Assembly: GCA_015499985.1 (NCBI GenBank)
Contig: JAAAUF010001026.1
Span: 1 to 13,852 of the forward strand
Length of the DNA: 13,852 nt
Reading direction: 5' to 3'
Source: Haplosporangium gracile
Taxonomy: Eukaryota > Mortierellomycota > Mortierellomycetes > Mortierellales > Mortierellaceae
Shown: piece after piece, positions 1 to 9,891 of the stretch
Numbering within the stretch: position 1 is the stretch's first letter
Layout of the letters: each line of letters opens with the position of its first letter
The notes under the pieces: generated by a model
Database searches by the model: none
Told to the model about the DNA's origin: nothing
What the model saw: the letters and a program-made list of their open reading frames with translations, nothing else
Program-made: the position numbers and the translations under genes

Positions 1-204
1 ATGGCTGGACACAATATCTGCAACATCATCCAAGGACACCTACTCGAGCAAAAGCGACCGCTCTACCTCCAGCCCAAGGGCATTGATGGCAATTATCCTT
101 GGGAAGAGAAACAGAGTGAGCACAAGGGCAAGGATAAAATGGTCAAACGAAAGGTAACCGACGAGGGAATGGATTCCAGTCAACCTAAGAGAGTAGCAGT
201 GTAA
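1..204 (+). CDS. 3' end of an unidentified protein-coding gene (partial)
   Basis: An open frame runs from the first base of the window to a TAA at 202-204, giving 67 residues. The ATG at base 1 coincides with the window edge, so it need not be the real start. The last 25 or so residues are rich in Lys and Arg, with KRK and PKR clusters that resemble a C-terminal nuclear localisation signal. The stop is followed by AT-rich sequence and a strong inverted repeat, as expected for a gene end. I do not recognise the family, and a spurious open frame is possible. The next gene on the same strand begins about 275 nt downstream. Confidence 0.45.
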   Translation: MAGHNICNIIQGHLLEQKRPLYLQPKGIDGNYPWEEKQSEHKGKDKMVKRKVTDEGMDSSQPKRVAV

Positions 205-223
205 TTTCCTATTTTAGTAATTT

Positions 224-259
224 TAGACCATTTGTATATAAGCAAATACATATGGTCTA
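224..259. repeat. 14-bp inverted repeat (hairpin) in the 3' region of the first gene
   Basis: Arms 224-237 and 246-259 are reverse complements with one T-T mismatch (13 of 14 pairs) around an 8-nt AT-rich loop. The outer arms read TAGACCAT and ATGGTCTA. It starts 20 nt after the stop of the first gene, so an RNA hairpin in its 3' UTR or near its poly(A) site is the simplest reading. A transcription-factor palindrome is the alternative. Confidence 0.6.
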
Positions 260-282
260 GTTCGGGTCCTGGAGGGCGCATG

Positions 283-336
283 ACTACGTCGCTTCGGTAA
301 CGTTTGGGTACAATTATTTCACTTCGGTGACGTAGT
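283..336. repeat. Paired cttcggt motifs flanked by inverted ACTACGTC/GACGTAGT arms
   Basis: ACTACGTC at 283-290 is the exact reverse complement of GACGTAGT at 329-336. Inside and overlapping the arms, a 13-nt direct repeat occurs at 290-302 and 320-332 with two mismatches (core cttcggt-acg), spaced 30 nt apart. TGACGT-type half sites resemble CRE/ATF sites of bZIP factors. The position, 150-200 nt before the ZW10 ATG, suits an upstream regulatory element. No function is shown. Confidence 0.35.
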
Positions 337-479
337 TTATCGGCCCATTGTCCTACACCACCGCACTTTTACACTTCAAACACCAGCATCACCCGCATTA
401 GCCTTGCACCCATAGACATTACAGTACCGACAGGAGGCTCAGCGGGTACACAACCGATACGACCACAACCTACTCCGGC

Positions 480-3400
480 ATGGCCCCAGCAGCAGTCTCT
501 CCCCACTCATTTACGCGTTCAGTCATCGCGCACCTGAACGACACACCTCTACCCCTCTCCCCGCCGCAGCCGAGCCAGACACCAGTAGCACCTTCAGACT
601 CACCCCCCAACGGTACATCCCCAGCAACCTCGGACGACCTCGTCCAAACCGTCGCCACTCTTGACACGGAAATTCAGACTATCAAGGTAAATAAAGTCCA
701 GAAAGTACCGGTCCTGTCCTCCATCAATCTGTGAATAGAGTAGCAGTCAACTTATACTAACAGTAACAACACGTGCTGCCTAGGCCCAAGTCTACAAGAA
801 GCTGCTTGCAAACTATGGCGCCTTCTCCGAATCATTTGAGTACACTCTCGAGCTTAAGGACAAAATCGATGCTCTCCTAGAGCAGGCTGATAACATGGCC
901 TTAAGGACAACGGACCCCGAGGTGCTTTTGCGTGATCGTCATCTTCCCCGTCCTTTCGATGTCGTTGGTGCAGTAGGGCTCTAGATACCATCTTTCACGC
1001 CTAACATTACATTATATTACCACCCTAGAATGGCCTGCGCCAAACAGTCATGTCGGCTCTAGTTGAGCACCATGAAATCTCTCATAAGGTCCAGGAGAAC
1101 AACGGCGTTATGGAAGGTCTGAAGCATTTCTCGCGTGTAAGTAAATTATCCTTTCTGACAGACACTCAAAGCGCATCGCGTTAGTGTCGCCCACGTACTC
1201 CCAAGCTTGAATACTCACATTTTTAATGTCCAACTCTTTCTAGGTGGGGGATGTCTTATCCCAGTACGAAGCATACATGGACTCAGGAAAAATCCTTCAG
1301 GCTGGTCATTGCATCCAACAAGCGGTAGGCTGAAATGTGAGTTGGAGGATACCTACCCCTTTGTAATAGAGAAACCAATTCCAGTCTAATCATTGGTAAT
1401 TAATGTCTTCCGCGCCAGGCTAAAGCCCTTGCCCGCCCTCCTAATGCAGGTGTTGCATCATCACATATCACGCGGTCCCTCACGGTAGGTTTAATAAATT
1501 GGGAGGGCAAGCATCTTTCGTAATCTCAACTGAATGCTCTGCTCTAAGACTTACTTATCATATCATACCGCAACATCCATCTCCTTTGTAGGAGCAATGT
1601 GCCAGAATGACAGAAGCTATAGACCAGATGCTGGATGACCTTGTTGCTAACGCCATTCACTATCAGTACCCTACCGACGACACCAATAACCAATTCAAAG
1701 TCACCATCTCCTACGACATAAAAGTCCCCCCCTTGGCCTTGCCCCATTCGAGCACGGACTCTGCACCAGGATTAATACGATGGCATGCACTCATTCGTGC
1801 GTTGACCTTATTGGATGTCGTCCAGGAGAAGCTCCGTCCTCTACAAAAGTTTTTGACTCAGCATGTGCTTCAGCCGCTTATCGAGCACTATAGCGACGCG
1901 GCCATCCTTATAGGCCGCTCTACCAGTTACGCTTCTGCAAAAGGATCATCCTTGTTACTAGAGCTGGATCCAGGGCATGGTTCAGGTACGACTTTGGGTG
2001 GCTTGTATATCGAATGAGTTTGTATTTCTTATTTGGGATCGCTTCGACCAGCTCATACTTCTTAACAGGTGATATTTTTAGGGACGTGCTGAGCGTTTTC
2101 GAGTTCATTCACCGCGACATCTTCCTGAATGGCTATTCAAGCTCAGAGTTCAACGCTGATGAGTTTTCATTGGACACGGAGATCCTTACGCATTTACTTG
2201 GCCGCGGTATCGCCAAAGAGGCATGTACAATGCTATCAAAGTCTTACCTCTCCCAGGCAGTTCCTTCAGATATCACTGGATTACGCGACTTTGCCTCCAT
2301 TGCCTCGGCTGTCACACGTTTGGAGAACGAGCTTATCGCATTGGGTAAGGCCGTGAATACTTCTCAGTCCATCATGCGAGCATGCACTGCAAACTCAAGT
2401 TGATCTCTAACAAGTATCTTTGACATCTTAGGGTTTTTGACTGAGGCCGATAGAGACCTACAAATGTTCGTCGAGAACATTGATGTCCACTATACAAACA
2501 ACAAACGAGATACTCTGCTCAAACAGGGACGCGCTGTGATTATGAGTGAGGATTTTAAAACGATCCAAGTGAAAGATTTGGATAAGGACGGTAAGCGTAA
2601 AAAGAAAGTCAGCTGTACTTGTCGTTGATGATATCTGGATATTACCTTTTTCTTTCAAATAAGAGTCTAATTTAATCAAGACCACATCCTCGTCAATCAA
2701 TAGATGAGCTCGAAAAGGACGGCGATGGATGGGGTCGAATCGCTGAAACTGATACGGATGTCAAAGAGTCGTGCATTAGCCTCAAAGCAAAGCAGCTTAT
2801 GGACATGATACTTTCCACCCTTCATGAGGCCGAATCTCTCAATGAAAACGCGTAAGTCTTGTCAGCAGACATTGTACCAAGAGACCCAACTAGCTGCAAT
2901 GCCCATACAATTTGATCCGCATATTTCCCTTATCGATATTTACTGTTTGACTTTTTGAGTTTAGATCCCCGCACCTCTACAAGGCAACCCGTTCACTAAT
3001 CGACCTCTATCGCGCTTTGATGCCGGTGTACCACGCAAGGACTCTTACAAACGTACCGGCACTGGCAATCTTGTTTTATAACGATTGTATGTATATTGCC
3101 CGAGAGCTGGAAAAAATCCCCGCACGACTAGAGGACGGTATCCCCGGCATGGACGAGGTCCAGTACGATGACTCTATTCCGGCCTTAAAGACATTGGCCA
3201 GAAAATGGCTCAATATCCAGGTGGTACGTTGAAAAGTCCTTTAGGTTGGCTCGCGCGCTCTTTATGCTATATGTATAAGTAACCTGTATCTGTAACATCT
3301 TTTTACGGGTGCAGCAAAAGCAACGCGAAGAGCTGATGCAGAGCATTGACGGTGCTGGCGAGTTTCAAGATTCTAGTGCCGATACCAATTTTGACGCTTG

Positions 3401-4128
3401 CGAGCGGTCGATGAAGCAGGTTGTCCTTGTCTTTAAGCACCTAGGAAAGGCCTGGAAGGTAGGCAATATAATGGTATTTATTGCTCCTCATGTCTATTAA
3501 GAAATTTACCCTTACTAAGCACTAGTGGCTGTTCTCGCTGTTCTCTGATCGAGTAGTCCACGTTGTCTCCGATGACATTCTATAAGGTCTTGGGCCAACT
3601 CTTGAACGAAGTTTCGAAGCGAGTTATCAAGGAGCTGGAAGAATTGACCGATATCTCTGAGAAAGAATCGCACAAGCTCGCCACTCTCTGTGGTCTTTTG
3701 TTTGAGTGCGAGGACCAGTTCGATTCTGCTGGTCCACTTGTCGAAGCAGCTAAAGGAGATGCCTACGACGATGAGGTAAACATACAATATTCGCAGGGTC
3801 TTATTTATGGAAATGCGCACATTATCGACGATTGACCGAGATGTTCTGACGTCCGTGGACCGCGTGTTTCTTTTTTTTCTTCAATAAATAGGATCCAATT
3901 CATTTTTTTGTCCCCTCTTGGCAAAAATTTCAGCTTCTAGTAGACATTCTTGAACTGTCCTTTGCAGAGATTATGACGCGCTTCAGGGCTGGACAATTGC
4001 ACATGTTTGAGGAAGGAGAGCTTCGTGACCTGATCTGTGCTATCTTTGCAGACACACCTCTTAGAAAACACAACCTCGAAGAGATCGAGCAAGGCCATCC
4101 TGTAGCTCTTTCTCACCATGTGCATTAA
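480..4128 (+). CDS. ZW10: ZW10 homologue, Dsl1/NRZ tethering complex subunit (13 exons)
   Basis: ZW10 acts with RINT1/Tip20 and NAG/Sec39-type partners in tethering Golgi-to-ER vesicles; in animals it also joins the kinetochore RZZ complex. Modelled exons: 480-686, 784-921, 1029-1136, 1244-1324, 1419-1484, 1592-1985, 2069-2344, 2432-2590, 2704-2851, 2965-3223, 3315-3458, 3557-3775, 3892-4128. All phases agree and give 811 aa, close to animal ZW10 (about 780). Recognition rests mainly on the C-terminal half: LFYNDCMYIA, the KQVVLVFKHLGKAW segment, FFVPSWQKF, and a last helix ending in LRDLICAIFADTPLR. The N-terminal 60 residues are Pro/Ser-rich, then helical. The ATG at 480 opens exon 1 in frame. 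The intron 2 donor (GTGCTT) is weak and the intron 10 donor could sit 3 nt earlier. All introns are 83-116 nt. The stop lies 36 nt from the convergent MED17 stop. Confidence 0.92.
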
Positions 4129-4164
4129 ATGAGCAACAATAGGCGTTTTAATAAGAAAAGAGCT

Positions 4165-7100
4165 CTAGAGGTCAAGCTCTGCAAGAATGTTTTGCTGCAA
4201 CCATGATCTAAAAGCCTCCATTGTCCGCCTTCCTGTTTCAGAAGTGGCACCAATCGTAACAGCGTCGTGCGGATAGAGTCCGTCTGCTCCTGAAGGTGGC
4301 TGAGTAGCTTGGCCTTGCAATGGCTGGTCTTCCAAGAATATCCGCGTTGGTCTGAACCGATCCTGGTTGCAAATAATTGTAATGCTGATAGCCCTGTCAG
4401 CCTTTATATCAACGACCAAATGGCTAGAGAAACAATTATAAAAGTATATAGAGGTTAGTTCACCCGTAGATTTGATTCGCTGATCCAAAAAAGAACATAT
4501 CGCAAGAAGCAGCCTACTCACATGTGCGAACTCTTGCATTTGCCCACGTCGTCTCTCTGGTGAGGGACTGCAAAGACACCAACACAGTGCTGTTCAATAT
4601 CAATGACAAATCTTGGGCTCTGGAGTCTAGGCGTCAACTCTGACCAGTCGTTAATGGAATTGAGGACATCACAAATCCGTCCGATTGCTCGAGAGGCCAG
4701 TTCCTGTTCAAGGACCTTCTCAAACTCTGCAATGTGTGCCATCGGTGCCGAAGGTCGGTCAGAGAGTTGGAGTACGACGCATGGCAATGGGTGCGACCGG
4801 ATAACGAAACGGATAGGAGGCGCTTTCATTCCAACACGGATAGACACCGCCGATCCCATACCATAGTTCGATACATTCCTGAAAGGTGAAGCTATGGTGC
4901 TGTTGAGCAGTAGGGCCGCTTGGGCACCAGCGCTTCCAATGCCACAGCCAGAGGTAACTAAACTTGGTGGCGGAGACTTGATATCAACAGACTGCAGCTG
5001 AATAGCCTCCCACCAACTTTGGCGAAGGTTCCTTGTGCTTCTGGTCAGGACATCCCGGACCCTTTTTGAAAATGTAAAGTATTGTAGTGCCTGCAACATC
5101 ATGCTCAGCATGGTCGTGGGGCGATGTTGAAGTGTTTGTTGGATTTGTCCATATGTGCCAGCCGCGCGCCCACCTCCTGGACGCGAACTCTTGAAAAAAC
5201 TGTCGGACCGCTCCTTGATATTTTGTCGAAAACGACGATGCTGAGTCAGTTGAATAGCGTAGCGCAACACATTGGCAATCCCTTGATGGCGTCTGGCGAG
5301 ATCGGATTTAAGCAACGAGCCAGAAAGCAAGTCATCCGGTGCGAGACATCTGTATGCTATCCTGAGTTCCAGCTCTTCATTGACGGATAAAAGAATCTCA
5401 TTATCCACAATTGAGACGCAGCCGGCCATCGTCCGCGCTTCATTAATAAGCTATTGGAACACGACGACGACGACGACAAAAAAAAAAAGACTTGTGTAAG
5501 TGTTCTCCATATTTTCTTGAGTTATCTACCAAACAATAGCTGGAAGGAGAGGCGGATTTTGCCTTGACCATTATTACCTCATGAAATAGTTCACCGTCAA
5601 AAAGTGAATCCTGAGCCTCCAAGATCTGAGTGTGTAGAGTGTTGGCTCTCCTCCCTTTGGTTTCTTTTGGTCCTAGATCAAAGTACAGCGCAAAACATAT
5701 CGGGGTAAGGTCTGTTAGGCGTAGTGACGCAGAAACAAAATAAAAGATAAACGCGTGAGTTCCTTAAACTTTACAAGGAAGCACCATCAACGGTACCTTG
5801 GATGTACACAGCTCCTTGCTGCATAAGGCTCATAATCAGAACCTTCCCACTTTTGTTTGGAATGTGTAACTCGATGCTCCTCGCTATTCCTGGCGAATCA
5901 TCGCGAGACGATGGGTTCCGAACCAACTCTGCGTATGCTCGTTCACCGTAGAGCGATCCCACTAAGTGATCAAGGTGTGCCCCCCGTAATCAATAAAAGT
6001 GTGAGGTGTTAGATTAGTACAGTTGATTTAAAAGACATGGATTTGCTGAATGGGCGACTATCAAGATATTTCGACGGCGCTGGCGCGTACCGTCCCGGAA
6101 TCCGTAGTGTACAAAGAGCTGAGATCCCGTTCCCTGGCGACTACCGTGCGGGATATGCAGCTGGAACCCTTGCTGATTGTGGCCTGGCTGTCCACCCCTG
6201 CCAGAGACGAGGCACCAATTATTCTTCCTAAGTCTTAACGCACCAGCCCAGAACTGGTCCTCATCGACCATCACACCCCTGAGTTTCTGAGCTCCTTGGA
6301 TCAATATGTCCGCCGCATTGCGAAGCTGTTGCCTTTTAGCACCCAACGCCAACTTCTCGTTCTGGATCTGAGCTGACACAAGGATAGGCTTGGGTACGTG
6401 CTCGCATTTGAGAGATCCTGGCGGTAATGCCGTCAGGGGAGCGTTAGATGGAAAATTTGATCCTGGTCCGACAGCTCCAGAGGGCGATTGAAATGATGAA
6501 ATGATGATGTTGAGAACGTCTAGGGCAATCCCGATCTCACTTTGCGCGTGCCTATATAGAAAGCAAGTGTTAAAGGGGTATCTATGACATTGCCAATATC
6601 TTGACCATGATGAAAAACAGAAACGTTAGATTTGGCTGACTAAGTACCAAAGTTTGGCGTATATTCCTTGGGGCGAAGTGACTCGAGCATTTGTAGCTGC
6701 TGCTGCAGACGCCGTTGTTACTCCTCCTGCAGGTTGGTCTTGAACGTTGAAGCCATCCGTACCAGCTGTCGTCACGACCGCCGATCCCTCTGCTGGCTCC
6801 TCCGCCGATGCTACGTTGTCGGTGTAACGATCATAGTGATCTCCTGCTGCATCAGAGATGACTTTAATCTTGCGTTTCAGTTTGTCGCACGCATTGCCAT
6901 CTCTAAGAGAGGCAACGACAAAAAGAATGACACGTAGTGGAGGAAGAGGAGGAAGAGGAGGAGTAGGAGGAGGGTGAATTTGTGTTAGCTGTTGAGAGGG
7001 ACAAAATATAACAACACTTTGAGGGCGTGACGAGATGTGTTGGACATTACGGCAGGTAGATCTCTTCGGCCTTTTGGGTGATGTCGAAGGGAAGGCGATC

Positions 7101-7187
7101 AAGACTGGGCTCCAGATTGAGCTTGATGCGTTTGTTGGAATCCTCTACGGCCATGTTCTCTGGCGGCGATCCTTGGTCGATGAGCAT
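4165..7187 (-). CDS. MED17: Mediator complex subunit 17, head module (7 exons)
   Basis: MED17 (yeast Srb4) is the scaffold of the Mediator head module, which contacts RNA polymerase II and general factors in the nucleus. Exons on the minus strand: 7187-7051, 6902-6648, 6551-6091, 5961-5797, 5711-5578, 5450-4522, 4423-4165. The phases join cleanly to 779 aa. Family landmarks are the N-terminal AEEIYLPDG segment across the first junction, the KLWHAQSEIGIALDVLNI helix across the second, a RLRKNNWCLV motif, and DSLFDGELFHE joined to LINEARTMAGCVSI. The C-terminal domain is mostly in the long exon 6, ending near VIDIEQHCVGVFAVP. The first in-frame ATG is 7187; a second at 7154 has the better context (A at -3, G at +4) and may be the real start. 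An Ala/Thr/Gly-rich stretch in exon 2 looks disordered. The CMTR1 stop is only about 133 nt upstream. Confidence 0.9.
5458..5488. repeat. ACG trinucleotide repeat plus A-run in MED17 intron 5
   Basis: On the plus strand a run of ACG/CGA units is followed by about a dozen A residues. On the MED17 sense strand this reads T-run then GTC repeats, immediately before the acceptor at 5451-5452. The T-run probably serves as the polypyrimidine tract of that 3' splice site. Confidence 0.7.
6938..6975. repeat. Purine-rich GGA/GAA tract in MED17 intron 1
   Basis: The plus strand has a run of GGA and GAA units. On the MED17 sense strand it is a CCT/CTT tract upstream of the acceptor at 6903-6904, inside the 148-nt first intron. 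It is likely the extended polypyrimidine tract of that intron and gives misleading Pro-rich open frames. Confidence 0.65.
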
Positions 7188-7258
7188 GGATGTGGATGGC
7201 TGGCAAAGGAGCAAACATTTATGCCAGTTTTGGTACCTGCAACACAACACGAAATACA

Positions 7259-7279
7259 AATTTCGAATTTCGAATTTCG
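7259..7279. repeat. Three tandem AATTTCG heptamers between CMTR1 and MED17
   Basis: Three perfect copies lie at 7259-7265, 7266-7272 and 7273-7279, creating two TTCGAA palindromes. They sit in the short spacer before MED17, 70-90 nt upstream of its first ATG, so they may be a promoter element or part of the 5' leader. Spacing between GAA and TTC is one base, not the two of a canonical heat-shock element. Confidence 0.4.
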
Positions 7280-7320
7280 CAGTCAAGAGAACGCAGCGAA
7301 CGCATCTTTTATTTTACTGG

Positions 7321-9457
7321 CTACTGGCGTCTCGTGCTGGGTTGCATATTATTCAAGAGCGAGTCCAGCAGCCCCGACGACTGCCCGCGCTGGCCAGGAG
7401 GAGGTCGTCTGGGTCCACCAGGCGGAGACTGTTGGGCATAAGGATGCGACCGGTGTTGCTGATGTTGCTGCTGTAATTGAGGCGAACCAGAAAAACGTTG
7501 CTGGGGATGTCCATAATGTTGCTGGGGCTGCTGCTGCTGGTGATGGCCTTGTTGATAGCGCAGCTGGTGCTGGTGTTGGTGCTGCTGGTGCTGATGCTGC
7601 TGGTGCTGGTGCTGGTGCTGGTGGTGCTGGTGGTGCTGATGCTGCTGAGGGTGGTATGGTTGAGGCCGAGGGGGGATGTGCCACTCTTGCAGACAAAGTT
7701 TCTTGATAGCTTCTTGGTCAAAAGCTGGGCGAAGTCCTTCGTTCACATATTTGAGGAATACATCCAACGCCTCCGTCTGTCGGATGGCTGTCTTCATGTT
7801 GTTCCGCTTGATATAATCCATAAAATGAGAGTCGCCTGTCAAGACTGCAAGGTCCACGATATGGTTGACATCATCCTTAATTGAATCCAATGCCGACGAT
7901 GACGATGGCGGTGGTGCTTCATAGTCGCTTGTTGCAGATGCAGTCGCTTGTTCCTTGTCTTTTAACTGCTGGTACCGACTGTTGACCTCTTTCAGATGTT
8001 CAATCACCAGGGAGGGCTGACGCTTCAGCAAGTGCCTGCATACAACATATCGCTCAGAGTTCATGGGCCGACTCGTCAAAGGCTTCATGACACAGATCTT
8101 CTCAAAGTTCCTTGACAATATCCAGACCAGCCCTGCGGTGACAGGCGTAAAGATGTCGAAAACCTTGACTACGAAGTCGCCACCTAGATATTTACGCCGA
8201 GTGAGAGGTGTTTACTATTAGAATTAGGAAAGAGTTGTTGGCCCAATCGCGAACGGTGCACTTAACGACCATCAAGACAGGCTAGCACCTTACCTTTCTG
8301 GAGTGTCATAAACATGGTTAATATCTGACAGAGAATCAGCCGCTGTAGTAACGTCTCCTGAACTGCCTCATCTCCATCAACAGATATACCTCCGTCGGCA
8401 GATACCAATCCCACACCCAAGTTATTAGTCTGTTGTTCCACTAGGGCAGCAAATGCATCGATGTTTTCCTGGTTTAGAATGTCTCCGGTCCCATCTCTCC
8501 CGTAAAAAATCCTGAGATTGTCCTGGACTGCAGCATCTTTATGAAACTTTTCAATTTGAAAATCCAGGTCGCCTTTTAAGGTCATGGCCCATCCTCGAGC
8601 GTGTTCGCCCCATGTATGCTTGCGCCAAAGAAGGTACTCTGAGAATCCTCCGGGGCCTGAACACAAATCTACGAACCGAAATGTCTTGGAGTCCTCGTTC
8701 AGCTCGCTTTCGCTTCCGATCGAAGGATCCTCTTTTGTCGCGGTCAAAGCCAATTGGGAGTCAATGCTCGCCAATTTTACCGAGGCACGGTTCATGAAAA
8801 TTGACGAGCCCACAAGCTCGTATGGGTTGCAACGCTGACGAGCTCTTCCAAAGACATCTTGGGGAACTGCTCGCAACTTTTTCTGTTCACAAATAACAGA
8901 GAGTGCAGTGTCCGCCGTAAGTATAATTGGCGAGCCTGGTACATCCATTCAACTTTGCATAACAACAAAACTATAGATACCTTGCTCTCAACAAGGTTAT
9001 CGACGATTCCCTTGATGCAGAAGAGATCCAAATCCACCGCTTCAGGTCTCCCAGAATTGATTTTGAAGCAATTGGGAGGTATCTCGTATGAGGTAGCCTG
9101 AAAGACGTCCAGATGCTGGTCCAAAAACTCTGCTGGCGGGATGAGTGGCCTCATTAGCTGTTGATTTTGCTGATGATAAGTGTTGTTGGCATGATGTCCT
9201 TGACCATGAGGCGAGTATGTCTGAGGCTGGAGACCATGGTTAGGGTCGTACCTCAACGGTCCTTGTGGATGGTGCCCGTCAAATTGGAACGGGGGTCGTT
9301 GATGGCTGTGGCTACTTGATCCAGGTCTGGGATTTGGCCCACCTCTGCTCCCGCCACTCTGTTGGAAGCGAACCTTTGGGCAGTTGTAAAACGTAGGAAT
9401 GGCGGTACTAGATTCCAGGGGAGTAGCCGCATAGACAGGATCGCTATCTGATAACAC
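7321..9457 (-). CDS. CMTR1: Cap-specific mRNA 2'-O-methyltransferase 1 (CMTR1-like, RrmJ/FtsJ fold); start unresolved
   Basis: The enzyme transfers methyl from S-adenosylmethionine to the ribose 2'-OH of the first transcribed nucleotide (cap 1), in the nucleus. Visible exons: about 9457-8981, 8882-8294, 8183-7321; phases agree. Counting from 9457, the substrate region opens with a RCNPYE motif and NRASVK (Lys about 195), the SAM loop is VDLCSGPGGFSEYL (about 230-243), then SADGG (Asp 322), FVVKVFD (Lys 362) and SRPMNSERYVVC (Glu 399): a complete K-D-K-E set. The domain ends near LCLQEWHIPP (about 525). Human CMTR1 continues into a guanylyltransferase-like and a WW domain; here a His/Gln-rich tail follows to about residue 642. 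The N-terminal 110 residues are Pro/Gly/His/Gln-rich, with no G-patch seen. 9457 is a GTG at the edge of the open frame, not a credible start: the real ATG must be in an upstream exon, for example ATG 9538 spliced 9525 to 9443, with a weak donor. Confidence 0.93.
7429..7653 (-). repeat. His/Gln-coding triplet tract in the CMTR1 C-terminal tail
   Basis: CAC/CAT and CAG/CAA codons alternate for about 75 residues (about 533-607 of the visible protein), densest at 7563-7653 where His and Gln make up nearly everything. The frame stays open through the tract and on to a Pro/Gly/Arg segment and the stop at 7321, so it is read as protein. Such tracts are length-variable and inflate open frames on the opposite strand. 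Confidence 0.85.
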
Positions 9458-9891
9458 GAGTCGACAAGGATGTGGCGTAGACGCGCATTGTTTTCAAGAA
9501 AGGACGGGTGGGATCAGATTTAACGTCCAGCTGGTCATTTAAGAGACAGGATGTGGCTATTGAGTGAGATCGAGTGTTGGCCAAGGTGATGCCTACCGTT
9601 GTAGGGGTCCATGTGTGTCTGTCTGCTCATCTGTGCTTGCGTCGGTGTTGCACAGGACTGTTGGAGACGATAAAGAAACGTTATGCAAAAGGTCAGCAGA
9701 ATGTTTTGAAATGTGGCTTTGCCGCCTTGAACAAAGACACATATTCATTGCGTCCGTGCTTCGCCTCCTCACCTCTGCTCCATCCACCTCCATCCAACGC
9801 AAGGAAACTGAAAGGAAATCGGAGAACCATTTCGGCAGCAGGACCTTTTCCAAGTTCAAACCCACGCTATACGTTCCTTCAGAAAGTCGAC
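9458..9891. promoter_or_regulatory. Divergent promoter region between CMTR1 and POLR3E
   Basis: These 434 bases separate two genes that point away from each other, so both promoters and 5' leaders, and probably the missing first CMTR1 exon (near 9525-9538), must lie here. I see no clear TATA box or other site. The POLR3E-frame reading is open upstream to 9574, but that begins at GTG and has no conserved features. The last 100 bases before ATG 9892 are pyrimidine-rich. Confidence 0.55.

Noticed and set aside
283..336. Possible CRISPR-like repeat pair
   Set aside because: Only two short imperfect copies in a eukaryotic promoter region, with no array and no cas genes.
6626..7102. Pro-rich minus-strand reading across the MED17 first intron
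   Set aside because: The Pro run is the CCT/CTT tract of the intron; splicing 7051 to 6902 gives the conserved YLPDG segment.
7035..7706. 223-residue plus-strand open frame rich in Ala, Gly and Val
   Set aside because: It is antisense to the CMTR1 His/Gln tract and MED17 exon 1; the composition simply mirrors the CAG/CAC repeat.
8883..8980. Alternative CMTR1 intron ending at 8932 that would keep a longer N-terminal part of exon 2
   Set aside because: Joining there needs a phase-1 donor and only a poor GC donor fits; the 8980-8883 intron has a GTATCT donor, a pyrimidine tract, a CAG acceptor and correct phase.
9574..9891. N-terminal extension of POLR3E in the same frame
   Set aside because: It starts at GTG, has no similarity to the family's N-terminus, and would fill the divergent promoter; ATG 9892 gives the expected basic start.
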